Shown in pieces: positions 21,604 through 33,735 of a stretch of 64,000 nt of DNA. The number at the start of each line of letters is the position of its first letter. Position 1 is the stretch's first letter. The stretch comes from Polytrichum commune (taxonomy: Eukaryota > Streptophyta > Polytrichopsida > Polytrichales > Polytrichaceae). The notes beneath the pieces are model-generated. The model ran no database searches. It was not told the origin of the DNA and saw nothing but the letters and a program-made list of their open reading frames with translations. The translations under genes were made by a program, and so were the position numbers. Where the stretch lies: NCBI GenBank assembly GCA_950295325.1, contig OX485805.1, positions 36,195,501-36,259,500 of the forward strand, read 5' to 3'.

Positions 21604-23040
21604 ATTGGTGATGGGAATTGAATCACACATCTGCTCCTAGTGTAGCATCTGATGCTACACTAGAATGCTCACCTGAATCCAATAGCATTTATTTATTACT
21701 TGGATTCATTTTGTCTCCAAGTTGTGCCACTATGCTCTTTGCGAGGATTAACCATGCAATGTAAATTCAAACCATTGTGTACTGTACTTGATTGAATTTG
21801 CCCAGTCAGGGCACTTCGGAAACTTAGGGTCCATTGGCTCTAAAGTAGACACTGACTATTTGTATTATTCACCAATGATCTACTCTGATGTAATGGAGAT
21901 CACAATCATTGGGGTTATCATCTACCACAATTTTTAATCACTGCATATTTTATGCATGAGACTTGGTTTTGCCATTAAGACTTGTCTCCACAAAGTTCGA
22001 TGAGTATTACTTAGGTTACCCTCTGAAAGGAGCATAAGATATGCCAATAAGTGTAGTGTGCTTGATGTAATATTTTCTGTGGATTCTACAGGCTTGCACT
22101 AAATATCCCTTCAGTTCTTGAGGGTCTCATCTCAGATCAAATAATGTACATCATAGAGTGTAATGTGATGCCCTGTTGAGCCCATGCTTATTTTCTATTT
22201 GGTATGGCTCAGAAACCGAGGAAATTTACTGAAAGCCAATCACATCCTTGCTGGGTATTTTCAACCATGAAGGAAGAGCAAGCATCTTCAACCACTTAAT
22301 TCAAAAATTATATTAGATCCAGAATCAAGGCCCAATTCATGGAAGTATATCTCTTAATATGAATGACTACAATCCTTCAAATTACTTTTCACCTATGAAG
22401 CTATGAAACTCTGACTATGATTGTTATTTGGTACGCATTAGCAACAATGGACCCAATGTAGATGATCACTGTCTGCATGTGGCTTGCTTTCTTTGTCAAC
22501 GTCATCAACATTGAAGCGAATTTGATGTTTCTTCTTCATTCAGCACCTAATGCAAGGTGTATTATGAATTTCCCCAGTCAATCCAGATGACTTGACATTT
22601 GATGTCACAGATGTTTATTGGAGTGGACAATATGTAGATCAAGTATTTTCTGCGGAAGTCTATGCACACCAATGTATGCAATTAGGTTGCCTTCATGAAC
22701 AGGTTGCCTCTTTACCCATGCAGATTATCTTGGGTCAAAATCAGATTACAAAACTTATAACTTTCTTAATTACTATTTTAATAAATATTTAAAATAGTGT
22801 GGCATGTCGATAAATTAGTGTGGGGCAACTTAATTGCACATATTAGTGTAGAGGGAAGTGGTTGACAAATTTTGGAGCACAAGAATAAACAACAATGAAG
22901 ACTATTAACAATAGTTTTCCCAACATTTGGGAACTCACCAACAAACAATGTAGTATGTTGCATGCACTTAGGCCATGAGTAAGTCCTTTCATGAGGCAAG
23001 TGGGCCTTTCATGGCTATTCTTTGAATTGGACAACTATAT
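21604..23040. other. 3' flank of CRSH-TPR and intergenic DNA
   Basis: The first few hundred bases are the likely 3' UTR (a small palindrome gtgtagcatctgatgctacac lies at 21640). Nothing else coding is recognised. Confidence 0.45.
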
Positions 23041-23165
23041 TCGAGTGGGTGAGGTTTGCGTGGATGTAAGAACGCACAACGCTCACCCAAATGCATGTGT
23101 TAAGAGACATTGGACTACATGCTCAAAATATGGTAATCATTTTGCTTAATGGCTGAAATCCATCA
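23040..23165 (+). repeat. Repeat D-related fragment
   Basis: Shares attcgagtgggtgagg..., atgcatgtgttaagaga, cattggactacatgctcaa and aatatggtaatcatt with copies at 14088, 45596 and 56118 (the last reversed). Confidence 0.5.
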
Positions 23166-23169
23166 CAAG

Positions 23170-24060
23170 GGGGCAATTTCTAAGAGTTGCAATCACAACA
23201 TTGCTTGCACCGGGTTTTGCAAAGCCACCCCAACAAACTTCTCATCACTACAATTATCACACACACCGGCAATACATCCCATAAGGTTAAGGTTACCATA
23301 CAAAAAGCCCACACCCACATAAATATTCATGGTGACAATGAAGCATATAAACTTGTGAAAATTGGTTAACTTGCCAATGTCATCCCTAACATTCCATTCC
23401 ACCTTATTGGACTTTGAATTACATATTGGCCTTCCTCAATATCTACATCCACCTAACATGACAACTTTGTCCAAAACCTCAAACGCTATATAGAGAAAGA
23501 ATATCTCAACTCAACAATCTCTAACTCTACCCTTTGTTACCCCTATGCCGCTAAATGGTTAACCAATGATGATATACATCACCAATGGTCAAACATGTTT
23601 TGGTTTTTCCCTACTACATTTGACACCCATCACCCAAACCTTCAAATTTTGTTATGGACAATACATGCAAAACTTTTGTGAATAGAAAATATTTGACCCC
23701 ACACTCTCCCCCCTTTCCCAACTAGGTCGCCTTCAACAAATTGATAACTGCCTCCACCTCCTCTCATGTTGCACCAATAAACATATTTATAATTTACACA
23801 CTAACTAACATAATAAAGCAATACATATGATTGTAACCACATTACTATCATGCCTAGCCACAAGATATTTTACACTCATTTCATGTGGGTACACTCCATA
23901 ATTGACCTCCGGATAACACATTACCCTCATGGCTACTCTCATGCACTTGCTCCTTTGTCAAATGTCGATGTCTTGCACACCTTCGCCCAAACGTTTGTTA
24001 TGCATTAAATGCACTTCACCACATAACACTCATTCATTTCAACCCATCACCACAACCTAA
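23170..24060 (+). pseudogene. Decayed LINE 3' part: RNase H-like and Cys-rich tail
   Basis: One frame reads KVKVTIQKAHTHINIHGDN and then EAYKLVKIG at 23283-23366, the usual end of a LINE RNase H domain (KVKxH...HGNxxADxLAK). After stops it continues with AKWLTNDDIHHQWSNMFW, CLHLLSCCTNKHIYNL and finally PPDNTLPSWLLSCTCSF with VKCRCLAHLRP near 23908-23980, a Cys-rich segment. Frames are broken by several stops and shifts. The C-rich, G-poor strand matches the endonuclease fragment at 6435-7235, so both probably derive from one family. Confidence 0.6.
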
Positions 24061-27000
24061 AATACAATTCATAAAAATTCACACATTGCAACAACTACTT
24101 CTCTTCTATTGCCATTGCTAGTAAACATGAAATGATGGTATTCTTACACCCCATCTCTGCAATCTTGGATGGAATACCCTCCCCCCTATTATTCTCATTG
24201 CGGGTATCCACGGCATCATCCATAAAACCTCTAGTGACAAAATCCAAAATCTCAACATCCCCAACAAAACTATTCCAATTGTGGGTCCATGCAATCATTT
24301 AAGGAAAAAAAGTAAAAACTCACTTTGAAATCTTACAACTTTTGCATCTCAACTCTAACTCTTAAAGTTGAAATGATATCACATGAGATTCATGATTGCC
24401 AATTGGAAGAGACGATTCCCATTTTGATATAACCACCAAAAACGTTTGTGGAGTTGGAAGTGCCCACAAGAGGGCCATATGCCTTAGATGAAAAAGTCCT
24501 TGGAGGGCAAGACCCTTTGTGTGGTGGACCCATGTCCATTAATTTGGACAATAAGGTAGAAGTGCCTAAAAGTGACATTCTGATGACCACAATCACTTAA
24601 TTAACCTAGAAAATATATTACATTACATGCCTGAGCACAACAATGATGAGATTGCATGAATCGTAGGATATCAAATTTATGTAGAAATGTTCAGAATCAC
24701 AAATATCATGGTATCCTACTTTTTTTGATTGAGGGTGCAAGATGGGATGAAGTTTCATAGTTGGGAGCACATGTAATTAGTTGTGATGATGCAACTTCAT
24801 GCCATTTAGAAATAGCCATGTGTCTCCAAGTTTTGCATAAAGCAAAGATTTCTCTCATCCAACTCACTTGTACCTAATGTTGAAGCTAATAGTGTTGAGT
24901 TCACATATGCATGCAATTACATTGTTGTATGGAATTATATATTGCTACTATCCATTATGCATTTAAGGGTTAATGGTAAAGAACATAATAAGTCAAGTCA
25001 AATTGGTTAACTGATCCACCCGCTTTGCACTAGCCTAGATGCCATAGTAGATTCCTAGCCCATCTAACCCATCATAAATTGGGGCTGCAACCACTTAAAT
25101 CAAATTGTAGGTAGCCACATTATAAAAACGATAAACTCCATAACGACTTGCCTATATTAGGTTGTACACTATTCCATGACTACACTATTTTGTTAAATTA
25201 GTGTGGGCCATACTGCTTCCCAATTATCCATTATATATATACAATAATTTGAAGCGGCTCATTGTAATTTCCAGTGTGAAAAATTAGTGTGGGCTTCTTC
25301 GTCAACATATTTGGATGAAAATTCAAGGCAAGGTTGTACTATAAAGTTACTAATCAAAACCAATGCAAAATACTATAAATTTAATGCCAACCCACATGAA
25401 TTTCCCACCCACAATATGTTGACAAAACTATGTAGTATGGAGTTTCTTTCCACACATCACAACCTCCAACTAAACTAAAATAAAAATAAAAATGTGTGAG
25501 AGTGTTGACAGAAAAGGGATGGCTGTCATCCGTAAACAAAAAAAATTCAAAAAATGAATGTAGGAATTGGGTCACTGACGGAATTGGGTAACTCTACTTT
25601 AGGTATAATATTGGTCTTTCCATTTGCATATAAAGCACTATGCACTTTGTAGTCTTTATTTATCTTTCTATCTCTATTGGGCTTTGTGAGTGGATTAACA
25701 CAAGTAACTTAAGTTGCATGGGTAGGAAATTGCCTAGCATGATTCATAAATAAGCACGGAACTCTAAGAATGTTATCTCTTGTCGATTTTGGTTGCTTGT
25801 TTGGTGAAGTCTTTGAAAGTGCATTTTGAAACCATGGAATGCACCAACAATTCAAAAGGCATGCAAATATCATGACAAAGTCATGGAATGCAAAACAATG
25901 AGGATTTTTTTAGGGGGTTTCTTTATGGATCAAAATCTCCGATGCCGTGTCGAGCATTCCTGACTTTGGCTTTCCGCCATTTGATTTTAAGCGACCCTTG
26001 TACTCATCAAGTCGGTGCTCACCATTTTAGGCTCATGCATACCTAGTCTTTTCCCTATGTCTTTGATGCATCATTCTTGGAAACGTGGCATGTAACTAAA
26101 ATACCCTCTACTTTCTAGATTTGTTACGCTATAAAATTAACTAACAAAATCTAACAATGATCCATGTCAAATATAGGAGTCTAGATCCTAAATGATCTTG
26201 GAGGCTTATTTAATTGGACATTGTCACTTAATTAGAGAGTGAGAACAATTGATGTGGCCCAAGCTAGATTTCTACTAGTTAGAAATTTAGCATGGGTTGA
26301 AAATTAATGTGGCTCACATTGATTCACATTATGAGAATTAGCGTGGGCTCTAGAAAATCATTGTGGCCCACAATATTAGGACTATTTGCTGTATATTCCA
26401 TACTTTGGTTTCAAATATGCAAATTATTCACATGGTATTTAAGTGATATGTTTCTTTGTTTATATATTGTAAATTGTATTTGGCATGAAAAATCATAAAA
26501 TAAGTAAGTTTACAAGTGTATGTGGCATTGGTATCCAAATATAATATGTGTTTAAGTCATTGAAATTAAATTGATTGCATTTGTATGTATTTGGTTTTAG
26601 ATGTAGATTTTACTTGTAGCAAAGACTCATGTACTGATTGAAAAACTACAACATATAGAATGACTCATTTAGGACATGGTCCTGATCAATGAGATTGGCT
26701 AGACCTACATCAAGGTCTAGCTTCAAGCTACACAAACAATATTTGAAAAAGTTAATTATGGGCTCCTTGGATGTTTAAGGATTTGGTGGTGCATTTCGTG
26801 TTTTTGTATGTAACCACATGGATCCATGGAAGGGGTAATATTTGGGCGTCTCCCGTACTTCGTACACATAGGGATGGACAAAATCTATAGTATGTACAAA
26901 GGAGGGCTATTATGTAAGGCCAAGAAAATGTAAACGTAAATAAGAGTTGTTGTTCAATCTTGCATATGAGTGCCTCAGTCATGTTTTCTGCACTCTTTTT

Positions 27001-27780
27001 GTTGTATCTAAGAAAACTAAACATGTGCAAATACTTGAGGCTATGTGTAATCCCTACATAATTTTGTATTGTTCATAAATTCTTTGTATATGGGGGCCGT
27101 ATTAGATTCAAGGTCATGCACGCATGTTATTTTGTATTCCAACAAAGAGCACCCCCCCCCCCCCAAGTTTAAGGGTTATCATAATGACATGTCGAGACCT
27201 CTTGTTAGGACAAGATTCAACTTTGATGAAAAGTAATTTCACAAATAACAGTAGTCCTTGAAAGGACATGAATAGCTCCAAGGATTGTGGCAACCATATA
27301 ACTTGAAGTGACAACATTGGGAGCCCCAAGTATAGTTCCAAAAACATATTTAAGCATACCCTTCCCCAAAATTAGCATCGAAAACCTGGGCCGAATCAAT
27401 CTAGTACTATTAAATTGGGATGAATCAACCATTAACCTATAGTATATATGTTCTTGAAAATCCAGTAAATCCTAGCATCGTTGTCACAAACCCAAAGTTT
27501 AGGAAAAGAGGCTAGGATGGGTCTAAGACTCTACTTTCCGTGGACACAAAAATCTATGCATGTGTTGTGCACGAAGTAGGTATGGACTTATTCTCCATAT
27601 GTTATTGGAAGTCTAGTAATCGTAGCTCGAATCCCTACCTCCTTTTGAAACAAAGGGAAGTCACTGTAGAGAGCTCTATATTTTATCTTTATGTGTGCCG
27701 GAATGTAGTTTCCAAGTGGGTCTTAGCAAATGTGAGCATGACATGTGGCAAAAAAATTGGGGGAAAATACTTATTTTGTG
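24061..27780. other. Intergenic, repeat-like, no gene recognised
   Basis: AT-rich sequence with repeated phrases such as attagtgtgggc (25195, 25280) and gtgtggcccac-like words (26240-26370). There is a 13-base C run at 27152-27164. No ORF looks like protein and no termini of a complete element were found. Confidence 0.45.
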
Positions 27781-28140
27781 TCTACGGTAATAGGCACTCT
27801 TCTAGAAGAAAGCATAGGAGAAAGAGAAAAGGAATAGTTTCGTTGCGGATTCAGCACCGGCACGAAAAGGGTCCGTTTGCCAATAGCCAGGCAAGAGCCT
27901 TGCTCTTGAGTTGCAGTTTCGTGGAGGGCCTAGCTAGTACTGCCTGCCTTTCAAAAGGTGGATTCTTGAGGAGAGAAAAAATGGAACTTGGGGAAAATAC
28001 CGGGAAGAAGAACTTATTAAAATCGAGGAGGGTAGTAGGTAGACGACGAGGTCGGTGATTGATCGGCGTCTCTCAAGTTTCCGCTTATTAAGGATCCGAT
28101 AGAGGGGGACAGTGTGCCCGTGTGCTTGCTATAATTGGGT
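27780..28140. other. Higher-GC island, origin unclear
   Basis: Between 27780 and 28900 the base composition shifts abruptly from the surrounding AT-rich DNA. The first part (ttgccaatagccaggcaaga, ttgcagtttcgtggagggcc) has the look of organellar or promoter DNA but carries no recognised gene. An Arg/Lys-rich ORF ending at 28058 is probably spurious. Confidence 0.35.
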
Positions 28141-28812
28141 TGAGAGTTCTTCCCCAATCTTCAGTGTTCATTCAATCCATTCAAGTTTTCAAGTTCGTCT
28201 AATTACTGCGTCTGCATTCGAGGCAGGAGTTGCACAAGGATCTCCTTGTTTCTCGTGAGTTCCATGCATCTCTGAACTGCTGTATTGAGTTCCATGCTTA
28301 GGATATCATCGTCTGCAGCTCCTTGAATAGTTGTTCTCTAGGGCTTAATATGCCGCTCGTGTTGATTAGCGGTCTCATGATGATTCCAATGGAACGGCTT
28401 TGAATTTTCTCCTCTCGTGAAAGATCCAAGTTATATTTGCCGCTCGTGCTATCAGTTCCAGTGTCAATTTCGGGTCTCGTGATGATTTCAGCTGACGGCT
28501 TTGAGTTTCGGTTTTATCATGAATGCTTGACTGTAGACTAAGCTGCTTGTGTAAGTTGTTAATACAAGTTCTCGTGGATTTTTTTAAAACGGATGGCTTT
28601 CCTGACGGAATTGCTTTAATTTCTTGTGACGTTGCTGTTTGTAGAGTACCCGAAACAACATCTAAACATGGAGCTCTGTTTGCATCATGTTCTTGGGAAA
28701 GATTGCAAGAAGCACGGACCCAAAATCAAAGCCGGCAATCAAGCTCCCTCTTACGGCGCCAGATGAGGGAAGGCTCATAATGATGGCCACGGAGCATGAT
28801 ACCGGAGGTTGA
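28140..28812 (+). CDS. Candidate small spliced gene (41-aa ORF)
   Basis: A tataatt-like box at 28130 is followed by a pyrimidine-rich leader, a perfect donor (ctcgtgagt, intron from 28255) and an acceptor tgctgtttgtag ending at 28652. The downstream exon has ORF 28687-28812, MFLGKIARSTDPKSKPAIKL followed by PLTAPDEGRLIMMATEHDTGG. A second ORF in another frame starts at 28669 (MELCLHHVLGKDCKKHGPK...). Neither product is recognised. The intron has a diverged duplication (gccgctcgtg at 28351 and 28440). Confidence 0.35.
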
Positions 28813-29432
28813 GGCAGCGCGGTTAACTGGGCCGGGGCTCTTGAATTTTTATGACGTTTGCCGTGCGGATTGTTTCGAGGCCTCACAATTAGCCACTCTA
28901 AGTTCTTGTAAAGGGCAGTTGTTTGTTATAAGATTTTAGTTGTGACCATGCTCACAATAGATTGTTAGATATAAACGCCGGCGGCAAGCATAAACAAAAG
29001 AGCCTCTTCCACCGCCACCTGCTATCATCGTTCAGTGGAGGGTTTTGTGACACAAGGGAACACAGATTGATCTTCAATTGACCTGACCATGTTCACGTAC
29101 TATAGAACATTTTCATATGCACAAGTGAGTGACGACTATTTGGTATGTAACAAGTGTGGTCACATGAAGACCATGCCTTGAAGTATAATGAAAGACGGAA
29201 GTTGAAGATGTTGGGAGCGTAAAATTCCTATTAGAATAATTGTTGTGTTTCCTTTGTTCAAATGAAGATATGAAGCACACAGTTTCCTATCATCTTGTTG
29301 AATGTGTATGGTGAAAGCTAGATCAACACTCGTAGAGAACTATGCCGAAAAGAACCGTAGCCGATCTTCTAACCAGCTGATCTGCAGTCACTAGTCGACT
29401 GCAGATTTGTTTTTATGGTTTAGCGACCAAAA

Positions 29433-29521
29433 TTTTAGGAATTTGGGGGTGTGTAATATACCGTTGGAAAGGTCTTTAAAATACCTTTCCAACGGTATAT
29501 TACACGCCCAGATTTTCTAAA
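29433..29521. repeat. Fold-back repeat (23-bp perfect stem)
   Basis: Perfect arms gtgtaatataccgttggaaa...ggt (29451-29473) and their complement (29483-29505) flank a 9-base loop. With a few mismatches the pairing extends to about 40 bp. A second small palindrome (ctgcagtc/gactgcag) lies at 29380-29410. Probably the centre of a fold-back DNA element; no flanking duplication resolved. Confidence 0.75.
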
Positions 29522-30434
29522 CATTTAAGTCGTAAAATGGAAAAGAAAAATATGTAATCGTTTAGCAACTGCATATCAGGCTGGTCAAAAAATCCGCGGT
29601 TGTTTTTGACTGCGGTTGACTGACGATTTCTAATTGAACGTACATGTGATTGGAACAATTTCATTTGTATTAACTTGCATGACGTGGAGGGGAGTTCGAA
29701 CCTTGTAGATTTTGATTAATCAAAGTGCAACTTGTGTGAATCTTGTCCATGTATAATCGGTGTTCCTCAATCACATCCAACCATGGTGGTGCTCAACACA
29801 GGCAAAGGGAATTGCTGCACACGAATACAATTCCTCTCATCCATCCATATTAGAAAACATGCCCCCTCCATATGGGTGGTTGGTTCATCTCTATTGGGTC
29901 TAATTATACCATTTTGGGGTCTTAACACTTACTTTAAAAAATCTTCATGATACGTGTTGTTTTTGGTGGATGAATAAGAGTTTATATAATTGTATGCAAA
30001 AAATTCTATCTTGTCATTTACATTTAAAAATCTTAGTTAACCTTCATTACCCAAGGCAACCCCATGGGCTCTCTCACAATAAGAGAAGCCACCCTGGAGC
30101 CATTTTACGCCTTCATTTAGGTCCTTACTCAACATGGAGACTCTTTAATGTTTTGAAATAGATAGGTGCAACTCTTGTTCAATTTTGTTTTTGATTTGAA
30201 GGATAACAGTGTTGTGAAGTTTTTCTTTGAAGCTTGTAGAAGGGGGAAAAAAATTCTTGCCCATGGGTGTTGTCCGTTGCAAGATTGGCCATCTTTAGTA
30301 GTGTAGGCAACACCCCGAACCAAAACCGATATACAAGCTCATTGTGAGAGACACTCATCATTTGGTCAATGCAATTATTTGACCACCTCTAGAGTAGCCG
30401 TATGAACTCCAAAATTGGAATTCAAATTCTCACA

Positions 30435-30470
30435 TATGTATATATGTGTGTGTGTGTGTGTGTGTGTACG
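30435..30470 (+). repeat. TG dinucleotide microsatellite
   Basis: An atatatgtgtgtg... run of about 12 TG units, flanked by TA steps. Confidence 0.9.
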
Positions 30471-30938
30471 TGTTTCTATTTTTTCTAAACTTCCTCATCC
30501 ATCTTTTCATTTCAAAAAAATCACAAAAGAAAGCAATATAACCACTAGCTACCCCAACTTGAGGACTTCAACTTTGCGATTTGTTGGATTTCTCAAATCT
30601 TGTCTGAACAAAAGAGCTTTTGCTTCCCACATCATCTTCATAATGGTGTGGTTGAGCATTAAATGTATTGACAATAATGAGCTAAATTGCCCTCAACATC
30701 AAGGGTGGTATCAACATCTTGGGCAATAAAGACGAAATAACATAGGCCTCCATAGTTAAGTAATGCGCAATTTCATGTGAGGCTCACTTGGAATGTTTTG
30801 TATTTTGCGAGTGTTGGGAAGACTGTGACAAAGTCATTCCCTCCATAATAGAATGTTAGTATGAATTGCACAATTACCAATGCTAGAAGTCAAACGCTCT
30901 TTAGAATAGAAGTAGCCACTTAAGGTAACTTAAGGTAC

Positions 30939-31063
30939 GTATACCCAAAACCATCACTGATCTTAAACACCACTATGTACCACATACATACATTTGAAAC
31001 CAACAAATGTATGTATGTGGTACATAGTGGTGGTTTTAAGTTCAGTGGTGGTTTTGGGTATAC
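30939..31063. repeat. Long fold-back repeat (about 58-bp arms, 7-base loop)
   Basis: The arms 30939-30996 and 31004-31063 pair with two mismatches and one 3-base bulge. The inner 29 bp (starting caccactatgtaccacatac) pair perfectly around the loop aaaccaa. Outside the arms are taaggta and ttaagg words. A transcript would form a miRNA-precursor-like hairpin, but a recent fold-back MITE is the simpler reading. Confidence 0.8.
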
Positions 31064-33544
31064 ATATTTTAATATTCCTTGCCTTAAGGCACAAGCAACA
31101 ATTTAGTGAGACAATGCCACAAAGGCAACCATGTGTTGAACATAGTATGGAAGGTAGATAGCACAAGGATCACATCTAGCATGCTTATTCTCAAGGTGAC
31201 AACTTATAGTGGACCACAAGAAACTTCTCGGGAAAAAATGTTGATCCATACAATGGATCAACGTTTGATGTGGTCCACATTATAGTTTAAGTTTGATAGC
31301 GTGAGGACTCTTTGAAATTAGTGTGGTCCACAATTTTTAGGAATATATAGTATTGCACTTGGGCTCATGTACCAAAGTAATTATTCTTGACTTAAAACTT
31401 GTACATTCCCTTGTAAATGCATTGTTTAACCTTAGAAATCCGTGGTTGATAAATCTAAATTCAATACAAATCTTTGGCAATTTATTCTTAAATGATATGT
31501 ATCAATCAAACATTTATTTTCTGAGAAGGTGAATTGCAATGTCATCTAAATCTAATTGAAGGTTAAATTAGATAATTACGTTAACATGACATTTAGGAAG
31601 GGGGAAACCATGTTAAAGTTTTGTTTTGCATGAGTGAAGTGACAAAGATTCGAACAATTTGCTGTCTAAAATTTAAGTATATTTGGATTTATGCGTGAAG
31701 GATGGACAATTCCAACATACAATGAATGAGATTGGCACTCCACAATTGAATCGGAAACATGTGTCATCCAATTCCCCACTAGAAACCCCCTACATAGGCA
31801 CTTGGTTCTAGATCTTGGATGAATTTGTCCCAAATGTTGTCCGTTGTATACTTAAATCTAAGTTTGTTATGTTGTCATCCGCATTCACTTTGACAAGAGC
31901 TATTGTGATATTTAAATCAAGAAGAGAGAATTTGTTCGATCTCCTTTTATTTAGTGGAATAATTTACCAATTATACTAAGTGCATTGGTGATCGAGAAAC
32001 TTGGTTGGTTTTCTTCCTTCTAGTAGAGAAGACATGACGTATAATATATACTAAACATTTGAACGACAAGTTTCTTTAGTCCTTTTTGACTTATTGGAAA
32101 CAAAATTCTTAGCATAACTTTTGGATTGTATGTGATATTTTATCAATTTGTTATACAAAATGTTAGTTGATCACTAGAAGTTACCATCTATTTTATAACT
32201 TGTGATTGTGGCAATGAGCATTGACTTTTGATAAATAGTGATGCAACATCAAAGAGCTCTTCAAGGAAAAATGATATCGGGTTGAATTAATTATATAAAA
32301 CATATTAAATAAAGTGGTAACGGTTATCAAACTTTAAATTTTAAGATACACTTGTGGTTCTTCAAAGATTTAGTCATGTTTTCACTCAATGCATATTTAT
32401 CACCAATTCATAATCTCATAATAAATCCAAAGAAACTCATACAAACAACATACAATTACTTTTGAAAAAATTATAGGTTTTTTTCATCACATCACTAGGC
32501 TATATTTGTAGCTTTAAATTAGTTAACTATTTTGATATAAGATTCCAAATGGTTGCACCATTTGATAACCCATTACTTCTTAACATTCCTAATTGTAAAT
32601 CACCCCACCACTCAAGTGAGTTTCTCAACCCTAGGTAATAGTCCCAAATCGAAAGATGGCAGTAACATGCAGGCAAAGAGACTCTTCAATCTTTTTTGTT
32701 TCCTAAGGAAGCCAATGTTTCTTCTCTTCTCTTTCTTCTTTGTAAATAAGTTGATTCAATTTATCTTCTAGCTTATGTCATTGTGATCCTTTCATGAATA
32801 TTTAGCAATTTTTTGGGACCTAGGTAGAGTAAAATGCAACCCAAATTCGTATGATAACTAGTTGTAGCACTAACTATAGTCATAAACAATATAGATTTTG
32901 GCATTGATCTTCTTAGTGCTTGTTAAATGATCAAAGATACTACATAATGAAGCTTAATACTTGAGCATAATCTTCATGTATGTGTAGAAAACCACCATTG
33001 AAGTTTTAGTAATTTACATATTCATCTACTCAATATAACAATGTATTGCCACCAAATGGATTCCAATGGACTTCGAATGTTTCACACCGCCCTTGATGTA
33101 GAAGGCAATTCAGTCCACAACCGCAACCTTATTTTATGATTAGCCACTTCTTTGTGGAAATCAATGTCATTAGAAAGATATAAAAAGAAAAATCTCTTTG
33201 TTTCAACAAAATTTGAGAGAATTTAACAGTCATAAGTTGAAGTTCCAAAGTTGCAAAAGCTAATAAGATATGGTTTTTCAAATTTAGATGACATGATGGA
33301 TGGGTATCCATGATGTATGAAATGTATTGTATCAGTACCTTCATGTGATGATTTGAATTTCCAAACTAGCAGTTCATATCCTTATTCTAGAGGTAGTCAA
33401 AGTTTATTGATCAAATGATGAGTGTCTTTCACAATGAGCTTGAATGCCAATCTTGAAAAATGTTTGGTACATAGTGTTGCCCACACTACATACTAATGAA
33501 AGATGATCTTTACAATCAATGAATGGGGAGCATTGACCGCTAGT
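31064..33544. other. Intergenic, no gene recognised
   Basis: AT-rich DNA with no supported gene, no long inverted repeat and no LTR pair seen. Confidence 0.45.
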
Positions 33545-33735
33545 TACAATTTAATCAGTTGAGTTTGAGGAATAACTGGTTGAAGTTCAAGTCTTCAAGA
33601 AAATAATCTATCATTAGAGGAACTTAAAGAATATACCTCAAATTAATAAGGAAAACCGGAAGTATCACAACATGTAACTAGTTGGACTTGGAAACACTAG
33701 GATCTTAATTAATTATGCCCCCAAAAAATCCACAA
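33545..33735 (+). repeat. Dispersed repeat E copy
   Basis: Contains gtttgaggaataactggttgaagttcaa, split here as gtttgaggaataactgg and ttgaagttcaag, then ggacttggaaacactaggat. It matches 1768-1975 and the reverse copy 46030-46203. Confidence 0.5.

Noticed and set aside
27540-28058. 172-codon ORF ending in an Arg/Lys tail
   Set aside because: Composition changes midway with the GC shift and no domain is recognised.
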